Assembly: GCF_027409185.1 (NCBI RefSeq)
Contig: NC_084469.1
Location: 83,425,918-83,489,917 of the forward strand
Reading direction: 5' to 3'
Length of the DNA stretch: 64,000 nucleotides
Source of the DNA: Cynocephalus volans
Lineage: Eukaryota > Chordata > Mammalia > Dermoptera > Cynocephalidae
Shown: piece by piece, positions 49,131-60,010 of the stretch
How positions within the stretch are numbered: the stretch's first letter is position 1
Layout: each line of letters starts with the position of its first letter
Position numbers and translations under genes: made by a program
The notes under the pieces: model-generated
What the model was told of the DNA's origin: nothing
Database searches by the model: none
Seen by the model: only the letters and a program-made list of their open reading frames with translations

Positions 49131-49520
49131 ACAGGGTGAGAAAGGGCAGTCAGTCCTGGTAGAAGAAGCATGCCAACAAAGAGCGTCCTCTCTGCTGTCC
49201 ACCTTCTTTTCGAGAGAAAAGCCATGACCTGCTAATGAAGCATCCTTCAGTAGTTGTGGGGCATGAGAAGAGTTCCCTCAGCTGGGCACCTGGGCTTCAT
49301 CAAGACCAAAGTCATAGAGAGTAGTCGGGGGAACCCATAGAAGTAGGCAGGACAGACCCACTAACTTACCCTGAATTGAGGTTAGTGTTGGATGCATTGG
49401 TCTGAAACGGCAAAAGGAGAGAGTCCCGGAGGCATCCGGTTTTGTCAGGTCCAGGAAGGGCGGGCTGAGGGCCAATCATCCCAAGAGAGAGGGGATCATC
49501 CACAATGTTGGCCAAAACCC

Positions 49521-49538
49521 TCCTGGGCTTCTGCACCA
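49521..49538 (-). other. ERV primer-binding site, tRNA-Phe-like
   Basis: On the minus strand the 18 bases beginning TGGTGC lie 2 nt inside the 5' LTR. They match the expected complement of the tRNA-Phe 3' end at 15 of 18 positions by hand. That would place the element in an ERV-F-like group, but three mismatches leave other tRNAs possible. Confidence 0.6.
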
Positions 49539-49540
49539 TA

Positions 49541-49899
49541 ATGAGAGAAAGTGAGCTGAGATGCCAGGTACCGTTCAAGCTTTATTAAAGGAAGAAAATC
49601 TGCCAGGCTGTGCTCAAAGTGGCAGGCGGCCTGAGGCTGCCCTGAAAATGGTGGACAGCACCAGGTGTGGGGGTGGTAGAGTTTATATAGTGCGCCAAGG
49701 GCTGGCTGATACTATCAAGGAGGGTCATTATGCTAATGTGGATCAGGGTGGAGAACTGCATCCTTGCAGAAGCAAAAGGGGTTTCTAAGTCAGGAGGCTT
49801 CTTGTAAAGGGAAGGGGGTAGGGGAGGGGAGGAGGTGGGCAGCACCATTTTGTACTTGGGCTTGTCTAAAGTGGTGCTGGTTATGTTGCAGATCTATTA
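49541..49899 (-). repeat. ERV 5' LTR
   Basis: On the minus strand this LTR holds a TATA box (complement of TTATATAG at 49682-49690) and downstream an AATAAA signal (complement of TTTATT at 49580-49585) in U3-R order. The right edge abuts the GGTA target duplication and the left edge lies 2 nt from the primer site. The ends read ATGA...ATTA on the plus strand rather than a clear TG...CA, so the boundary may be off by a base or two. Confidence 0.9.
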
Positions 49900-49903
49900 G
49901 GTA

Positions 49904-50140
49904 AAAGCTAACTTTAGCTTTTACAATGAACATATAATTATATTTTTTACAATAAACATATGGCTCTCCATAACCTGTCTTACCTTCATCTTTCTGATCT
50001 CACTTCCTGTTCTGGTCACAAGAGGCACGCTCCTGCCTCAGGGTCTGTACACCTGCTGTTCCTTCTGCTTGGACTGGAATGCTCTTTCCTCAGATATTTG
50101 ATAGCTCCCTCCCCCACTTCTTTTAGGACTTTACACCATC
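49904..50140 (+). mobile_element. L2 LINE fragment, right of the ERV
   Basis: CCTCAGGGTCTGTACACC...GGACTGGAATGCTCTTTCC, the downstream part of the L2 cut by the ERV. Confidence 0.75.
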
Positions 50141-50144
50141 TGTG

Positions 50145-51400
50145 ATATTGTGAAATAAATATTTGGTTCCTGGTACACAACTCCTAAAAGCCTTGGAAGC
50201 TATGAAGTGATAGTGTCTTTTTGTATGCTAATTGGTTGACTGGTGGCTGGCAGCCTCTAGGTAGCTTCAGGATGGGGGCTGCTCACAGGAAAGACCAAGG
50301 CATAATTAGATGTTTGGGACGTTTCAGTCCCATCCTCCAACCTCCAGGGAGAGAAGAGGGGCTGAAGGTTTAGTTGATCACTCACAGACAATGATTTAAT
50401 CAGTCATGTCTACGTAATGAAGCCTCCATAAATCACAAAAGGATAGAATTCAAAGGGCTTCCAGATTGCTGAACATGAGAAGGTTCTGGGAGGGTAGTGA
50501 GCCCAGGCAGGACATGGAAGCTCTACACCCCTTCCCCATACCTCGCCCTGTGTCTTTTGTAACATCCTTTATAATAAATCCCTAAATGTGAATGTGTTTC
50601 CCTGAGTTCTAACAGCCGCTCTAGCAAATTAATCAAACCCAAGGAGGGGGTCATGGGAACCCCGATTTATAGCCAATCAGTCAGAAGCACAGGTAAAACT
50701 GTTGCAGGGAACCCTAAGCATTTTCTAATTGTTAAGCTTTCCCTTTTCCACTTGAGAAACTGTTTTAGAGACTATGCTCCACTGTAGACTCTGGCCCCTG
50801 CAATTTACCCTGCTTGCTTCCTGGGCCCGCCCTCCAGGAGATAACAGCCGTCTCAAACCCCCACCCCTGTCAGAGGCAAATTAGGCTCCTACAGTGACCA
50901 ACAGACTGTGTCCCACAATCAGCCAATCCAAATTAGCAGGACAGCATCGCTCAGTTACATAAGAGGGCCTGAATGGGAACCTGTGAGGAAAAAGGGCAGG
51001 AATTTAGGCTATATAAGGGGACTTTTCCTTTGCTCTGAGAGACACTGGTTTAGGAGTTCTTGCTCCCCAGTGCTCTCCTTGCTTGCAAGCAAAAAGAGGT
51101 GCTGTAACACTGAACAGAGAGCTGCAACACTAAAATAAAGAGCTATAAAACTACAACACTGATGCCGGTCTTAGATTCCTCTGTGCGTTCGCCCCACAAC
51201 AGAACAACCTGGGGCTTAGGATTGGAATCAGAAGGGTGGGGGGCAATCTTGTGAACTGAGCCCTCAATCTGTGGATCTGATGCTATCTCCAGGTAGATAG
51301 GGTTGGAATTGAATTAGAGAACACCCAGCTGGTGTCTGCGGCTAAACAGATTGATTGCTGGTGGGAAGAAATCCCCACACTTTGGTGACTAGAGGTCACA
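50145..51400 (+). repeat. Old approximately 1.25-kb repeat family, copy C, split by a solo LTR
   Basis: Contains CTACGTAATGAAGCCTCC, TATAATAAATCCC, CTGAGTTCTAACAGCCGCTC, CAGTCAGAAGCACAGGT and, after the LTR, GATGCTATCTCCAGGTAGAT and CACCCAGCTGGTGTC. Widely repeated in mammals by recall. I could not name it. Confidence 0.65.
50700..51201 (+). mobile_element. Solo LTR
   Basis: 502 bp from TGTTGCAG to CCACAACA, with a TATA box (GCTATATAAGG near 51008) and an AATAAA near 51133. Flanks AAAC / GAAC are a 4-bp duplication with one mismatch. The host repeat continues directly on both sides (CACAGGT...AACAACCTGGGG). There is no interior. Confidence 0.8.
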
Positions 51401-51514
51401 GGAGTCTGTGTTGATTGTTGAGAAAATAGAAAAACACTTTGGTTTTTATTCCTATATTTCCAGGCCATCTCAAAAGGTCATCTCTAGCCACCATATCTAA
51501 CATTTCAACACTAC

Positions 51515-51735
51515 ACCCCTCTCCCAACATTTCCTATTTTCCTTTCCTGCTAACTTTTTCCCCTTAGCACTGATCACTATCTCACTTAATATTTTACTTA
51601 TTGTTTACCATAAGCTCCATGAGGGCAGGTATCAAATCTGGATATTATTCACTGATTTTCCCCCCAAGTGCCAATATAAATATTTCACCTAATAAGTATT
51701 TGTGGAATGAACAAATGGATGATCACACAAACATT
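51515..51735 (+). mobile_element. L2 3' terminus
   Basis: CATAAGCTCCATGAGGGCAG...TAAGTATTTGTGGAATGAAC matches the L2 tail. Confidence 0.75.
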
Positions 51736-51800
51736 TGGTACAAGAAATTCATTTATTCAATCCATAGATATTTACTGACTGCTCACTATGTACAAAGCAC

Positions 51801-51982
51801 TTTATTTATTTATTTATTTATTTTTAAAAGATGACTGGTAAGGGGATCTTAACCCTTGACTTGGTGTTGTCAGCACCACATTCTCCCAAGTGAGCAAACT
51901 GGCCATCCCTATATAGGGATCCAAACCCGTGGCCTTGGTGTTATTAGCACCACACTCTCCCAAGTGAGCCATGGGCCGGCCC
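51801..51982 (-). mobile_element. tRNA-Ile SINE dimer with (TTTA)n tail
   Basis: Dimer junction CCATCCCTATATAGGG, flanks ACAAAGCAC / ACAAATCAC. The tail became a (TTTA)n microsatellite. Confidence 0.88.
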
Positions 51983-52395
51983 TTACAAATCACCTTTTAA
52001 AGGAGAGGAAATAAAAAGAGAGAGACAATTCCTGCTCCCGTGAAATGTAGAGAAAGGTGAGAATGAATCTTTAAATAACTTTCACACTCAGAAAACTTAC
52101 TACACAATAGGACATAAGAACCATGGTCTGTGCACAAATCTACAGATGACATTCCCTCATAGAGAATTCTGGAACCTAACAATTAAAATAATATTATTTA
52201 TCTCCTATCTCCAAAGAGCAATGGAATCCTTCATATTAGTGGTAAGCTACATTCGCTTCTCAATGTCCATCCAATTCTGGAATCCCATTCTGGAAAACAC
52301 AGCAGTGTTGAAAGCTGTCTTCACCATGCATGAGTCTTTTGGGGAAGAGACCATGCCCATTCTACAGTTCCTGGCAAAAAGGAATATCCAATACT

Positions 52396-52498
52396 TTTAT
52401 TTATTTATTTTTTGGTGGCTGGCTGGTACAGGGATCCAAACCCTTTAGCTTGGTGTTATAACACCATGCTCTAACCAACTGAGCTAACCAGCCAGCCC
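52396..52498 (-). mobile_element. tRNA-Ile SINE monomer
   Basis: TTTATT head, then GGTGGCTGGCTGGTACAGGG and GAGCTAACCAGCCAGCCC. Confidence 0.87.
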
Positions 52499-52725
52499 TA
52501 AATAAATGTTAGTAGTTGTTGTTATTGATGACCACCTCAGCAAGGGAGAAGAGCCCCATTTGGCCTTCCCCAGAACAGCTTTTAGAGGTGTTTTATTTAA
52601 CTATTCATTAGTCCTGTTGAGATGAAAGATAAAAGAACTCTTAAGGAATTCTTGTGCAAGTTGATGCATGGCACTTAAGGCCTTAAGGCCACCATTAAAT
52701 AATGGCTTTCTAGATAAGGAGGGCT

Positions 52726-52830
52726 GCCGGTATGGCCACTTACTCAGTTGATTAGAGCATGTTGCTGATAAAACCAAGGTCCAGTGTTGGATCCCTACAC
52801 AGCCCCACAGCAAAAAAAAAAAAAAAAAAA
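52726..52830 (+). mobile_element. tRNA-Ile SINE monomer, diverged
   Basis: TACTCAGTTGATTAGAGCATG...GATCCCTACACAG with A20 tail. Confidence 0.8.
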
Positions 52831-53524
52831 GGCAGGAAGTGAGTATTTAAATGGCTTATCTTTGGTTTGCTAATAGAAAATTTCAAAATTTTCTAAGGAG
52901 AGACAGACAAACTATGATAATTTCAGTGAGTTTCATCCTTCACGGAGATCTCTCTAAAATGAATGTACTGTGCTTTCTTTTAGAGGACAAGAGGGCTTCC
53001 ATCTTCAAGGCTAATAGTCTTTTGGATCTATTCTGTGTATTTTTCCAGTTGGACCTGAGTAGCTTGTTTCTTTAGTAGGGAAAATCTGCCAGCCAAGTTC
53101 ACAGCTAAACCACAGCTAAGGTAATGTCTCTATTACTTTGACCTAGAAACTGTAATTCAAAGCGACTGTTCTTAGAATTTCAAGGTGTATTTCCCTGAAT
53201 CATAGGAAAAAGCTTAATGACTTCGAGCTCAAATGGCAAATGATGACGCTGAAGGCTGTTGGCTTTAGATAGTCCCCTGGGATCTCTTTAATTTCAGGAT
53301 ATTTTGAAATTGATTCCTTCTGTTCTAAGAAAATTTGGAATTTTCTTTTGATTAACTTCCCTTAAAAATTAAACTATCAAAACTAAATTCAAAAATTAAT
53401 AAATAAATAATAAATTCAGCCTTGTAGAATGCCCCAGAAGAATTAGATCCTGTTTTCTAAAAGATGAGATAAAGAATAACTTCTGACGCATTCTTGCCTC
53501 TGGCATAGATACATATCTTAATTA

Positions 53525-53990
53525 CCAGATAACAAGCCAAGCATCGATCAATAAAGAACTAATTAAATAAATCATGGTACATCCTCACAATGTATAAAAA
53601 AGAATGATTTAAAAAAGGAAAGGACTGGCCTGTTAGCTCAGTTGGTTACAGAGCGGTGTTAGTTGGTAACTCCCTCCTGGACCAGCCGCCAGAAAAAAAA
53701 TGAGGAAAATGTCTATGTACTGATGTGGAAGGTTTTCAGGATTCATTAAGTGAACAAAGCCAGTGCAGAGCAATGTACATGGTATACTACTTTTTGTATT
53801 GGGGATAAGCATATAAGTTTTATTTGCTTGAATTTATAAAAAGAAACAGTGGAAGGATAAGTAAGAAATACAGGAGTTGGGGTGAGGTAAACAGGGGTGC
53901 AGAAGATTTCTCTTTGTATAATTTCTATGTAGTTTAGATTTTTGAATCACACAAATGTATCACTAAAAATAAAATTTAAATCTTATCCTT
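53525..53990 (+). mobile_element. Old L1 3' end, split by a SINE
   Basis: TAAATCATGGTACATCC before and CATGGTATACTACTTTTTGT...AACAGTGGAAGGATAAG after the SINE at 53623, in L1 3' order. Confidence 0.6.
53623..53700 (+). mobile_element. tRNA-Ile SINE monomer with internal loss
   Basis: Intact A-box region (TTAGCTCAGTTGGTTA), then a shortened middle and CCAGCCGCC plus A-tail. It lies inside an L1 3' fragment. Confidence 0.75.
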
Positions 53991-54639
53991 TGTAAGCAAG
54001 ATGTGTAGATTCATGCTCATAAGTCTAAGTAATATTCAAGTGAGAGAAAACTATGAAAAATAAGTTGATTCTGAAAGTCATTTAGTGTCATTTTTCTAAG
54101 GTAGATTAAATCAAGGTCTTTGTTTTCCTTTTTCATTTAAGAAACTGGTAAGTCCTTCAAATCCAGAAATTGAGAAGGAAAGCATTGATACTCTTATTAG
54201 GCTAATACTGGAAAAATATCTGATATATTTCAATATAATTAAAGCTCTGTAATAAATCATACTTAGTGTTTATGCAGCCAACCACACCAGGTTTGAAACT
54301 GTTTCAAAGCAATATTGGCTGGTATTAGAAGTCAAAGTTCCCGTGGACTGTGTCCGAAGTTATCATAAGCCTAAAATTGTTTCTCTGTGCCCTCTGGAAT
54401 TCACTGTCATCAAAATCCCTATAGCCTCAACTTCTCTGAACACACCTTTTGCTTCTTGTTCGAATGGGAACCTGCAGCCTTCTCAAATTGTGGCTGTTTC
54501 TCCTCCAGAGGAGGAGGGTGACTTCTACCAGTCCCCAGGCTTTGACTGCTATACCATAAGTTAGCTACCACAAAACTTCTCTCCCAGCCCTGAACTCTTC
54601 TCTGGGCCCTAAGTGATTAGGTTCAATTCCTTAATCTAC

Positions 54640-54995
54640 ATCTCTACTTAGATATCAGAATTTCAAACTTAACTCTGCCGCAATAGAATTCTTGATTCAC
54701 ACAACCAACAAATCTGCTCCTCTCCCAGTCTTTCTCATCTCTGTAAATAACTCCACCAACAACTTATTGCCACAAATCAAAAACCTGGAAGTCATCTGGA
54801 TTTTCCTCTTCTTTCCAACACCCACATCAAGTCCATCAGCAAGTCCTATAGGACTAAGGACCACAGGCCATCAATAGTACCACATTCTCACTAAAATCCC
54901 ACTGTCAAATATTATCATCTCTTCCCTGTAAACCCTCAAAGTCTTTGCTCCATTCTCACCAATGGCTTCTACTTTGCTAAATTCAATCCTGATGT
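54640..54995 (+). mobile_element. L2-like LINE fragment
   Basis: CTGGAAGTCATCTGGATTTT and CACATCAAGTCCATCAGCAAG belong to the region upstream of the L2 3' end. An ATG frame at 54692 is a fossil of it. Confidence 0.55.
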
Positions 54996-55655
54996 GGCTG
55001 AAGGATTGTTGGAGTCAGGGTATAGGAGGGAGTGGAAAGACAAGAGGCAGTGGTCAGAGAATGGGATTAAAGAGGGTTTGGCAGTGACAAACTCATATGA
55101 CCATGGAAATGAGTAGGTAAGAGTGGAAGACAAGATCATTGGATGTTAGTTTAAGAAACTGAGAGGCCAGGGTGTTGGAAAAACCATTTATACACATATA
55201 TGGAAAAAGCCAGTAATTAAGACAAGAGTGGAGTTGGAGAGACAGTGAGCCAGAAGCTAAAATTTGGGGGAAATAAGGTAGAGTGACTTTGGGGGGGTCA
55301 ATAAATCAACAATGCAACAAGGGGTAGTAGGGGATATAGTCTGGTGACTTGAGAGTAAAAGCTTTACATTTTTGGAAGGGAGAAATATCTGGAAACAGCA
55401 GTAAGGATCAGGTACCTATCTCATCTCCAGGCTTTACTTCTAAAACATATTACAAATCCATCTACTCCTCTCCATTTTTACTGTTGCCATCCTAGCCCAA
55501 GCTTCATCCCTCTGTCCTGAACCCCTACAATTGAGCTTCCTAATTGGTTTCCTTGGTTGTTGATTTACCAACATTTTATTTTGTGTGTCTTTCTGTGATT
55601 TGTTTTAACCTGATGAAATGCACTAAAGAGCAAGTACCAATAAAAAATTTAAACT

Positions 55656-55817
55656 GGGGCCGGCCCGTGGCTCATTCAGGAGAGTGTGGTGCTGATAACA
55701 CCAATGCCACGGTTTTGGATCCCATATAGGGATGGCCGGTTGGCTCACTGGGTGAGTGTGGTACTGACAACACCAAGTCAAGGGTTAAGATCCCCTTACC
55801 GGTCATCTTTAAAAAAA
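55656..55817 (+). mobile_element. tRNA-Ile SINE dimer
   Basis: GGGCCGGCCCGTGGCTCA...CCATATAGGGATGGCCGG...CCTTACCGGTCATC, with A-tail. Flanked by ATTTAAACTG on both sides (ending 55655 and 55830). Confidence 0.93.
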
Positions 55818-56432
55818 AAAATTTAAACTGAACCCCAAGATTGTGACCACCTTGATGACTAAGTCAGATCTGAATGAGCTTTCTATTCATTTTTTTCTCT
55901 TTCTTAGCTCTGATTTCTTTTTTCTTTTCTTTTTTTCCCCCTGATTAAACAATGTTGAAACTTCTTAGCATTATATCTAGGAGAAAGACTTGGCACTTAA
56001 AATGTCACTGCAGATTCTGGATGATTGTTCTGACGCTTAAGGCATGGAAATTTTATTAAGCAAATTCATTCTGAATTTAGAACAAATATTTTAAAGACTG
56101 TATGCCAGAACAAAATCATGTGTTCATGTGTGAAACTTACAAAATAAAAGTATTAGCAATATTCTAGAAATATATGCTATGTAAGCAACTAAGAATGTAC
56201 ACAAAAATTAAACAAGACTCTTCATAGAAGCATTTTTTAAAATATTAAAAAGTATTAGGAATCTAAGTGTTCAAAAATAGAATCACCTCAGGCTGTTTTA
56301 AAAAATACAATGTTGACCAAAGAGTATAGTTTCAGTAGGACAGAAGGATAAGTTTTTAAAGATCTATTGTACAACATGGTGACTTTAGTCAATAATAATG
56401 TATTTTATATTTCAAATTAGCTAAAAGAATAG

Positions 56433-56533
56433 TTTTTTGTTTTTTTTTTTAAAGATGACCAGTAATGGGATCTTAACCCTTGACTTGCTGTTGTCAGCAC
56501 CACACTCTCCCAAGTGAGCCACGGGCTGGCCTC
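56433..56533 (-). mobile_element. SINE dimer collapsed to one chimaeric monomer
   Basis: Joins the outer 3' half of a right monomer to the 5' half of a left monomer at the shared CAGCACCACACTC, removing the middle. Perfect CTAAAAGAATAG duplications at 56421-56432 and 56534-56545 show it is a complete insertion. Confidence 0.85.
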
Positions 56534-56701
56534 CTAAAAGAATAGATTTTTAAATGTTCTCACTATAAAAAAAGTATGTGAGGTGATAGATATCCTAATT
56601 ATCTTTATATAATGATTCCACAATGAATGCATATATCAAAACATCACATTGTAGCCCATAAATATATACAATTATAACTTGTTGATTAAAAATTAAAATT
56701 T

Positions 56702-56757
56702 ACATGGTCTGGGGTTCAATCCCTTTACTGGCCAGCAAAAATAAAAAATAAAATAAA
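56702..56757 (+). mobile_element. tRNA-Ile SINE 3' half
   Basis: GGGGTTCAATCCCTTTACTGGCCAGC followed by an (AAAAT)n-like tail. Confidence 0.7.
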
Positions 56758-57062
56758 CAGTTTTTTTTTTTAATTCAGCATAGGTTTAATATTAAAACCT
56801 GACATTAAATATTATACAAAAAATAATACACAGTCTCATTTACTCAATTAATGAAAATCTCTAAATAAAATACAAGTAAAAAAAAAACCTAACATTGTAG
56901 CAAAACAATAATTAGCTTTTTTTTTGCATGTATTAAAATATTTTTATTTAGTTATAAATGCCATTGTTTCTCAGTTAGAGTACCTACAGAACTTTAGGGT
57001 ACTTTAAATTATAATTTTTTTTTTAACAAATAAAAATTTAAATACAAAATATCTCTCCTTCA

Positions 57063-57114
57063 GGGCTGGCTGGTTAGCTCAGTTGATTTGAGTGTAGCCT
57101 TATAACACCAAGGT
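57063..57114 (+). mobile_element. tRNA-Ile SINE 5' half
   Basis: GGCTGGCTGGTTAGCTCAG...ATAACACCAAGG, then breaks off at an AT microsatellite. Confidence 0.72.
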
Positions 57115-57115
57115 G

Positions 57116-57137
57116 TTAAAATATATATATATATATT
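57116..57137. repeat. (AT)n microsatellite
   Basis: Follows a truncated SINE half directly. Confidence 0.85.
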
Positions 57138-57175
57138 TATCCTTGAATATTTCCTTGAACGTTAATAATTTAACA

Positions 57176-57345
57176 TAAAATTTATTTTTACCCCACCCTA
57201 ATTTCCATCCAACATTTAATTCTATCAACTCAAATTTCAAAATATATCCAGAATCCAACTGTTTCTCACCAACTCCACCTCTTCTACCTTGGCCCAAGTC
57301 TTCGCTCACCTGGGTTTTACAATAGTTTTTCAACACAGCTATAAG
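57176..57345 (+). mobile_element. L2-like LINE fragment
   Basis: AAATATATCCAGAATCCAAC...CACCAACTCCACCTCTTC...TTGGCCCAAG, an L2-type block in the plus orientation. Confidence 0.5.
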
Positions 57346-59165
57346 AGTGACGTATTTTTTTAATTAGCATATTCATTGTTACAAATCATACTTATTCTTT
57401 AAGCCCCTTATCCAATCTCTCCCCTGCCCCCTCTCTTCCCCTCCTTCTCCCCCTTCTAATAACCATAGATTCATTCTCTCCATCTCATAAACTGTTCCTC
57501 TGTTCGTTTGTTGCCTAAATGATCTATCCAGTACTGAGACAGGTATGATCAAGTCCTCCCCTATTATTGTAAATCAGATGCTCTTCTATTTCTCTGGAGT
57601 GCACTTTGTGGAGAAAGAGGACCTCTTTTTTTTTGGCCTCTGCTAGTGCCTCTCCTTGTGTCAATGCAGTTGAGAGTCTAGCGTGCCATCTGCATGGTGG
57701 CTATGACTGCTGCTTATAGAGACTAGCCACTTTTGCAGCAGCCGTGGCAATTGTGGTGGCTATGGTGGGCTACCCGTGTGAAAATGGTGTTTTTGGTGGG
57801 ATCTTTACCTGGTTGCAGTGGGGTTCATCTTTCCCCAGCTCCACATCTCATTCTAAGATGTTGTTGCTGAGCAGTTGGGGGGAGAAGGAGAAGGGAAGGA
57901 GGAGATAGGATGGAAGAGGGGAAATAGGATGGAAGACGGAGAGCATGATCAAGGCCCATGCCCCCCCCCCATTCTGGCAGGGGAGACCAGGGGTCATTGT
58001 TGGGTTGAATGCAGATGTCGGGGGTGTGTGGCTGAAGCTCTCAGCCCCCTCCTGCCCTAGCTCAGGAGCCCAGGGCACTTCCTGCGGCGGCTCAGTGGTC
58101 ATCACTGAGCTGGTTGTGGATGTCATGGGGCATGGCTGAGGCCCTCAGCCCTCCCGCATCCCTGGCTTGGGAGCCCAGGAGTCTCCAGTCCTTCTAGGTT
58201 TTATAAGTGTTCTTTGGTGGTGTTAGACCTTTACTAGTTAATATCAAACTCTGTCTCTATCTGTGGGTATTTTTTTTCTTTCAGTTCTGTGTTGGATTAT
58301 GCACTATTCGCACCACATAAACACTGCACTAAAACTAGTTTGCTGTCCTTTGCTTACTTCTAAAGTGGAGGAACTTCCTGTGGGGACCAGCACTTGAGCC
58401 CTGTAGTTGAGCTGAATTGCTACTTTGCTGCTGATTCTCTGGGGAAGGCTTTTTGTGCAGCTCAGGTTTTAATTGTTGGCTTTGTAAACACTTCTGGGTC
58501 TTGTGAGGTCTGATACTCCTGGGTTGTGTGGAAACTCTTGTCTGAGCCTGAGACTTTTCAGCAAACTGCACCCCCTGCAGTTCTATACTCTTGACCAGTC
58601 TCCACTGAGTGGTCCTGTGCTGAGTGGAGGGCAGATCAGCTGTCCATGCTGTGCCCCAATGTCCCCCTGGTGGGCCCATCTCCCCCACCGCCCACACTCC
58701 AAACACCTCCCATGGATCGTGCTGTGGGCCAGTCCCTTGCAATGACTCACCGGCCTCTGAGTGGTTCATTTTTTCTGTTGTCTATGGCTCCTTGCTCCTA
58801 TGTGGGTCCACGGGAACCCTGTTAGTGGTCTTGCTGGCCTGGGGGCCACCAAGGCCCTCTTCTCCCCTGCCACCTCCAAGCAACTTCATAGGAAGGGCAC
58901 AGCTATGGCTTTTGCCACCTCTTGCTCTGTGCACTCACCAGCTCAAGCCTTGAAGTAGCCAGGGTTCGAAACGGTGTAAGTGATCCCTTCTTTCTCTCAT
59001 CGTAGCCTCTCCCGCCTTCATGAGCTCCATAGGTCTTTCCTCCTCTTCCCCTGAGTTCTACCAGCCCCAGCTTGGCTGTTGTTGCTTTTTAATAGTTGTA
59101 AATTGGTTTTGTGGGAGAGAGTGACACTGGGGACAGTCTATTCCACCATCTTGACTGGAAGCCAA
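57340..59165 (-). mobile_element. L1 copy retaining its 5' UTR, interior deleted
   Basis: On the minus strand the copy starts near 59165 with an AAGATGGTGGAATAGAC-type opening, followed by CACTCTCTCCCACAAAACC, which is typical of L1 5' ends. A GC-rich 1.5-kb 5' UTR-like stretch runs to about 57620. From about 57580 to 57340 the sequence resembles reversed ORF2 DNA (CTAAATGATCTATCCAG...CCCTATTATTGTA), so ORF1 and much of ORF2 are missing or separate. Open frames of 60-144 codons here are not genes. Confidence 0.58.
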
Positions 59166-59190
59166 GAGTGATGTGTTTAAAATGCAACTT

Positions 59191-59300
59191 CTAGGGCTGG
59201 CTGGTTAGTTCAGTTGGTTACAGCATGGTGTTATAACACCAAGGCCAACGGTTTGGATCCCCATACCAGCCAGCCACCAAAAAAAATTAAAAACAAAAAT
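59191..59300 (+). mobile_element. tRNA-Ile SINE monomer
   Basis: Full monomer with A-rich tail and perfect 12-bp duplication AAAATGCAACTT at 59179-59190 and 59301-59312. Confidence 0.93.
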
Positions 59301-59312
59301 AAAATGCAACTT

Positions 59313-60010
59313 ATGTTTCTCCTTTAATCAAAATCCTTTAATGGCTTCCCATCTCCCTCAGAGTAAAAGTCAAATTCTTCATAATGAACCTGATAGGGTC
59401 CCCCACAACCTCTCTGACATTAGCTCTTTCTACATTCTCCCTTACTTGCTGTTATCCAGCCATGCTGACCTCCTTCCTCTAATAACCAGGTATGTCCTGC
59501 CTTAGGGTCTTTGGAGGCCAACTACCTGGGAAATTTTTTTCTCAAATATCCTCATGGCTATCTGTCTTACTTCCCTTATTTTTATTTTTTATGTTTTGGG
59601 TGGCTGGCTGGTACAAGGATCCAAACCTGTGACCTTGGTGTTACCAGCACCATGCTCTTCCCAAGTGAGCTAACCAGCCAGCCCCCTTACTTCCTTTAGA
59701 CCACATTTCAAAGGCCACCTTCCCCAATTATCCTAAATAAAAATAGCATACAACCCCAATATACTCCCTACAGCCCACCTTTTGTTTTTTTTAACCTGGG
59801 CCACTTGGGTGACACCTTCTTTTTCTTCAGAGTACAGATTACCATCTGATATATATATTTATTAACTTGTTTGTTTACTGTTTGCCTTCTCTTTTAGGAT
59901 GTAGGTTCTGTAAGGGCGGCGATTTTGTTTTATTTATGATTGTATCCCTAGCACTGAACAGTGCCTGGCACATACTGGGTCCACATACTCATATTTGTTG
60001 AATGAATGTA
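59313..60010 (+). mobile_element. L2 LINE 3' end, split by a SINE
   Basis: AATGGCTTCCCATCTCCCTC, AGAGTAAAAGTCAAATTC, CTGCCTTAGGGTCTTTG, then after the SINE GGATGTAGGTTCTGTAAGGG and AACAGTGCCTGGCACATACTG...TTGTTGAATGAATG. About 590 bp, long for this family here. Confidence 0.85.
59579..59685 (-). mobile_element. tRNA-Ile SINE monomer inside L2
   Basis: Flanked by CTTACTTCCCTTA (59566-59578) and CTTACTTCCTTTA (59686-59698). L2 sequence continues on both sides. Confidence 0.9.

Larger units (their letters stand above)
43159..49899 (-). mobile_element. Class I (gammaretrovirus-like) endogenous retrovirus, two-LTR provirus
   Basis: Two similar direct repeats, 362 bp (43159-43520) and 359 bp (49541-49899), bound a 6-kb interior that reads gag-pro-pol-env on the minus strand. 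The same 4-bp sequence GGTA lies immediately outside both ends (43155-43158 and 49900-49903), as expected for a class I integration. A primer-binding site adjoins the 5' LTR and a polypurine tract adjoins the 3' LTR. All genes are broken by stops, frameshifts or active-site changes, and a SINE dimer interrupts pol. The LTRs differ at about 25 of some 355 positions by my hand count, roughly 7%, which implies an old but lineage-scale insertion. It landed in an L2 copy. Confidence 0.92.

Noticed and set aside
57848-58769. Minus-strand frames of 92 and 144 codons
   Set aside because: They lie in L1 5' UTR-like sequence.
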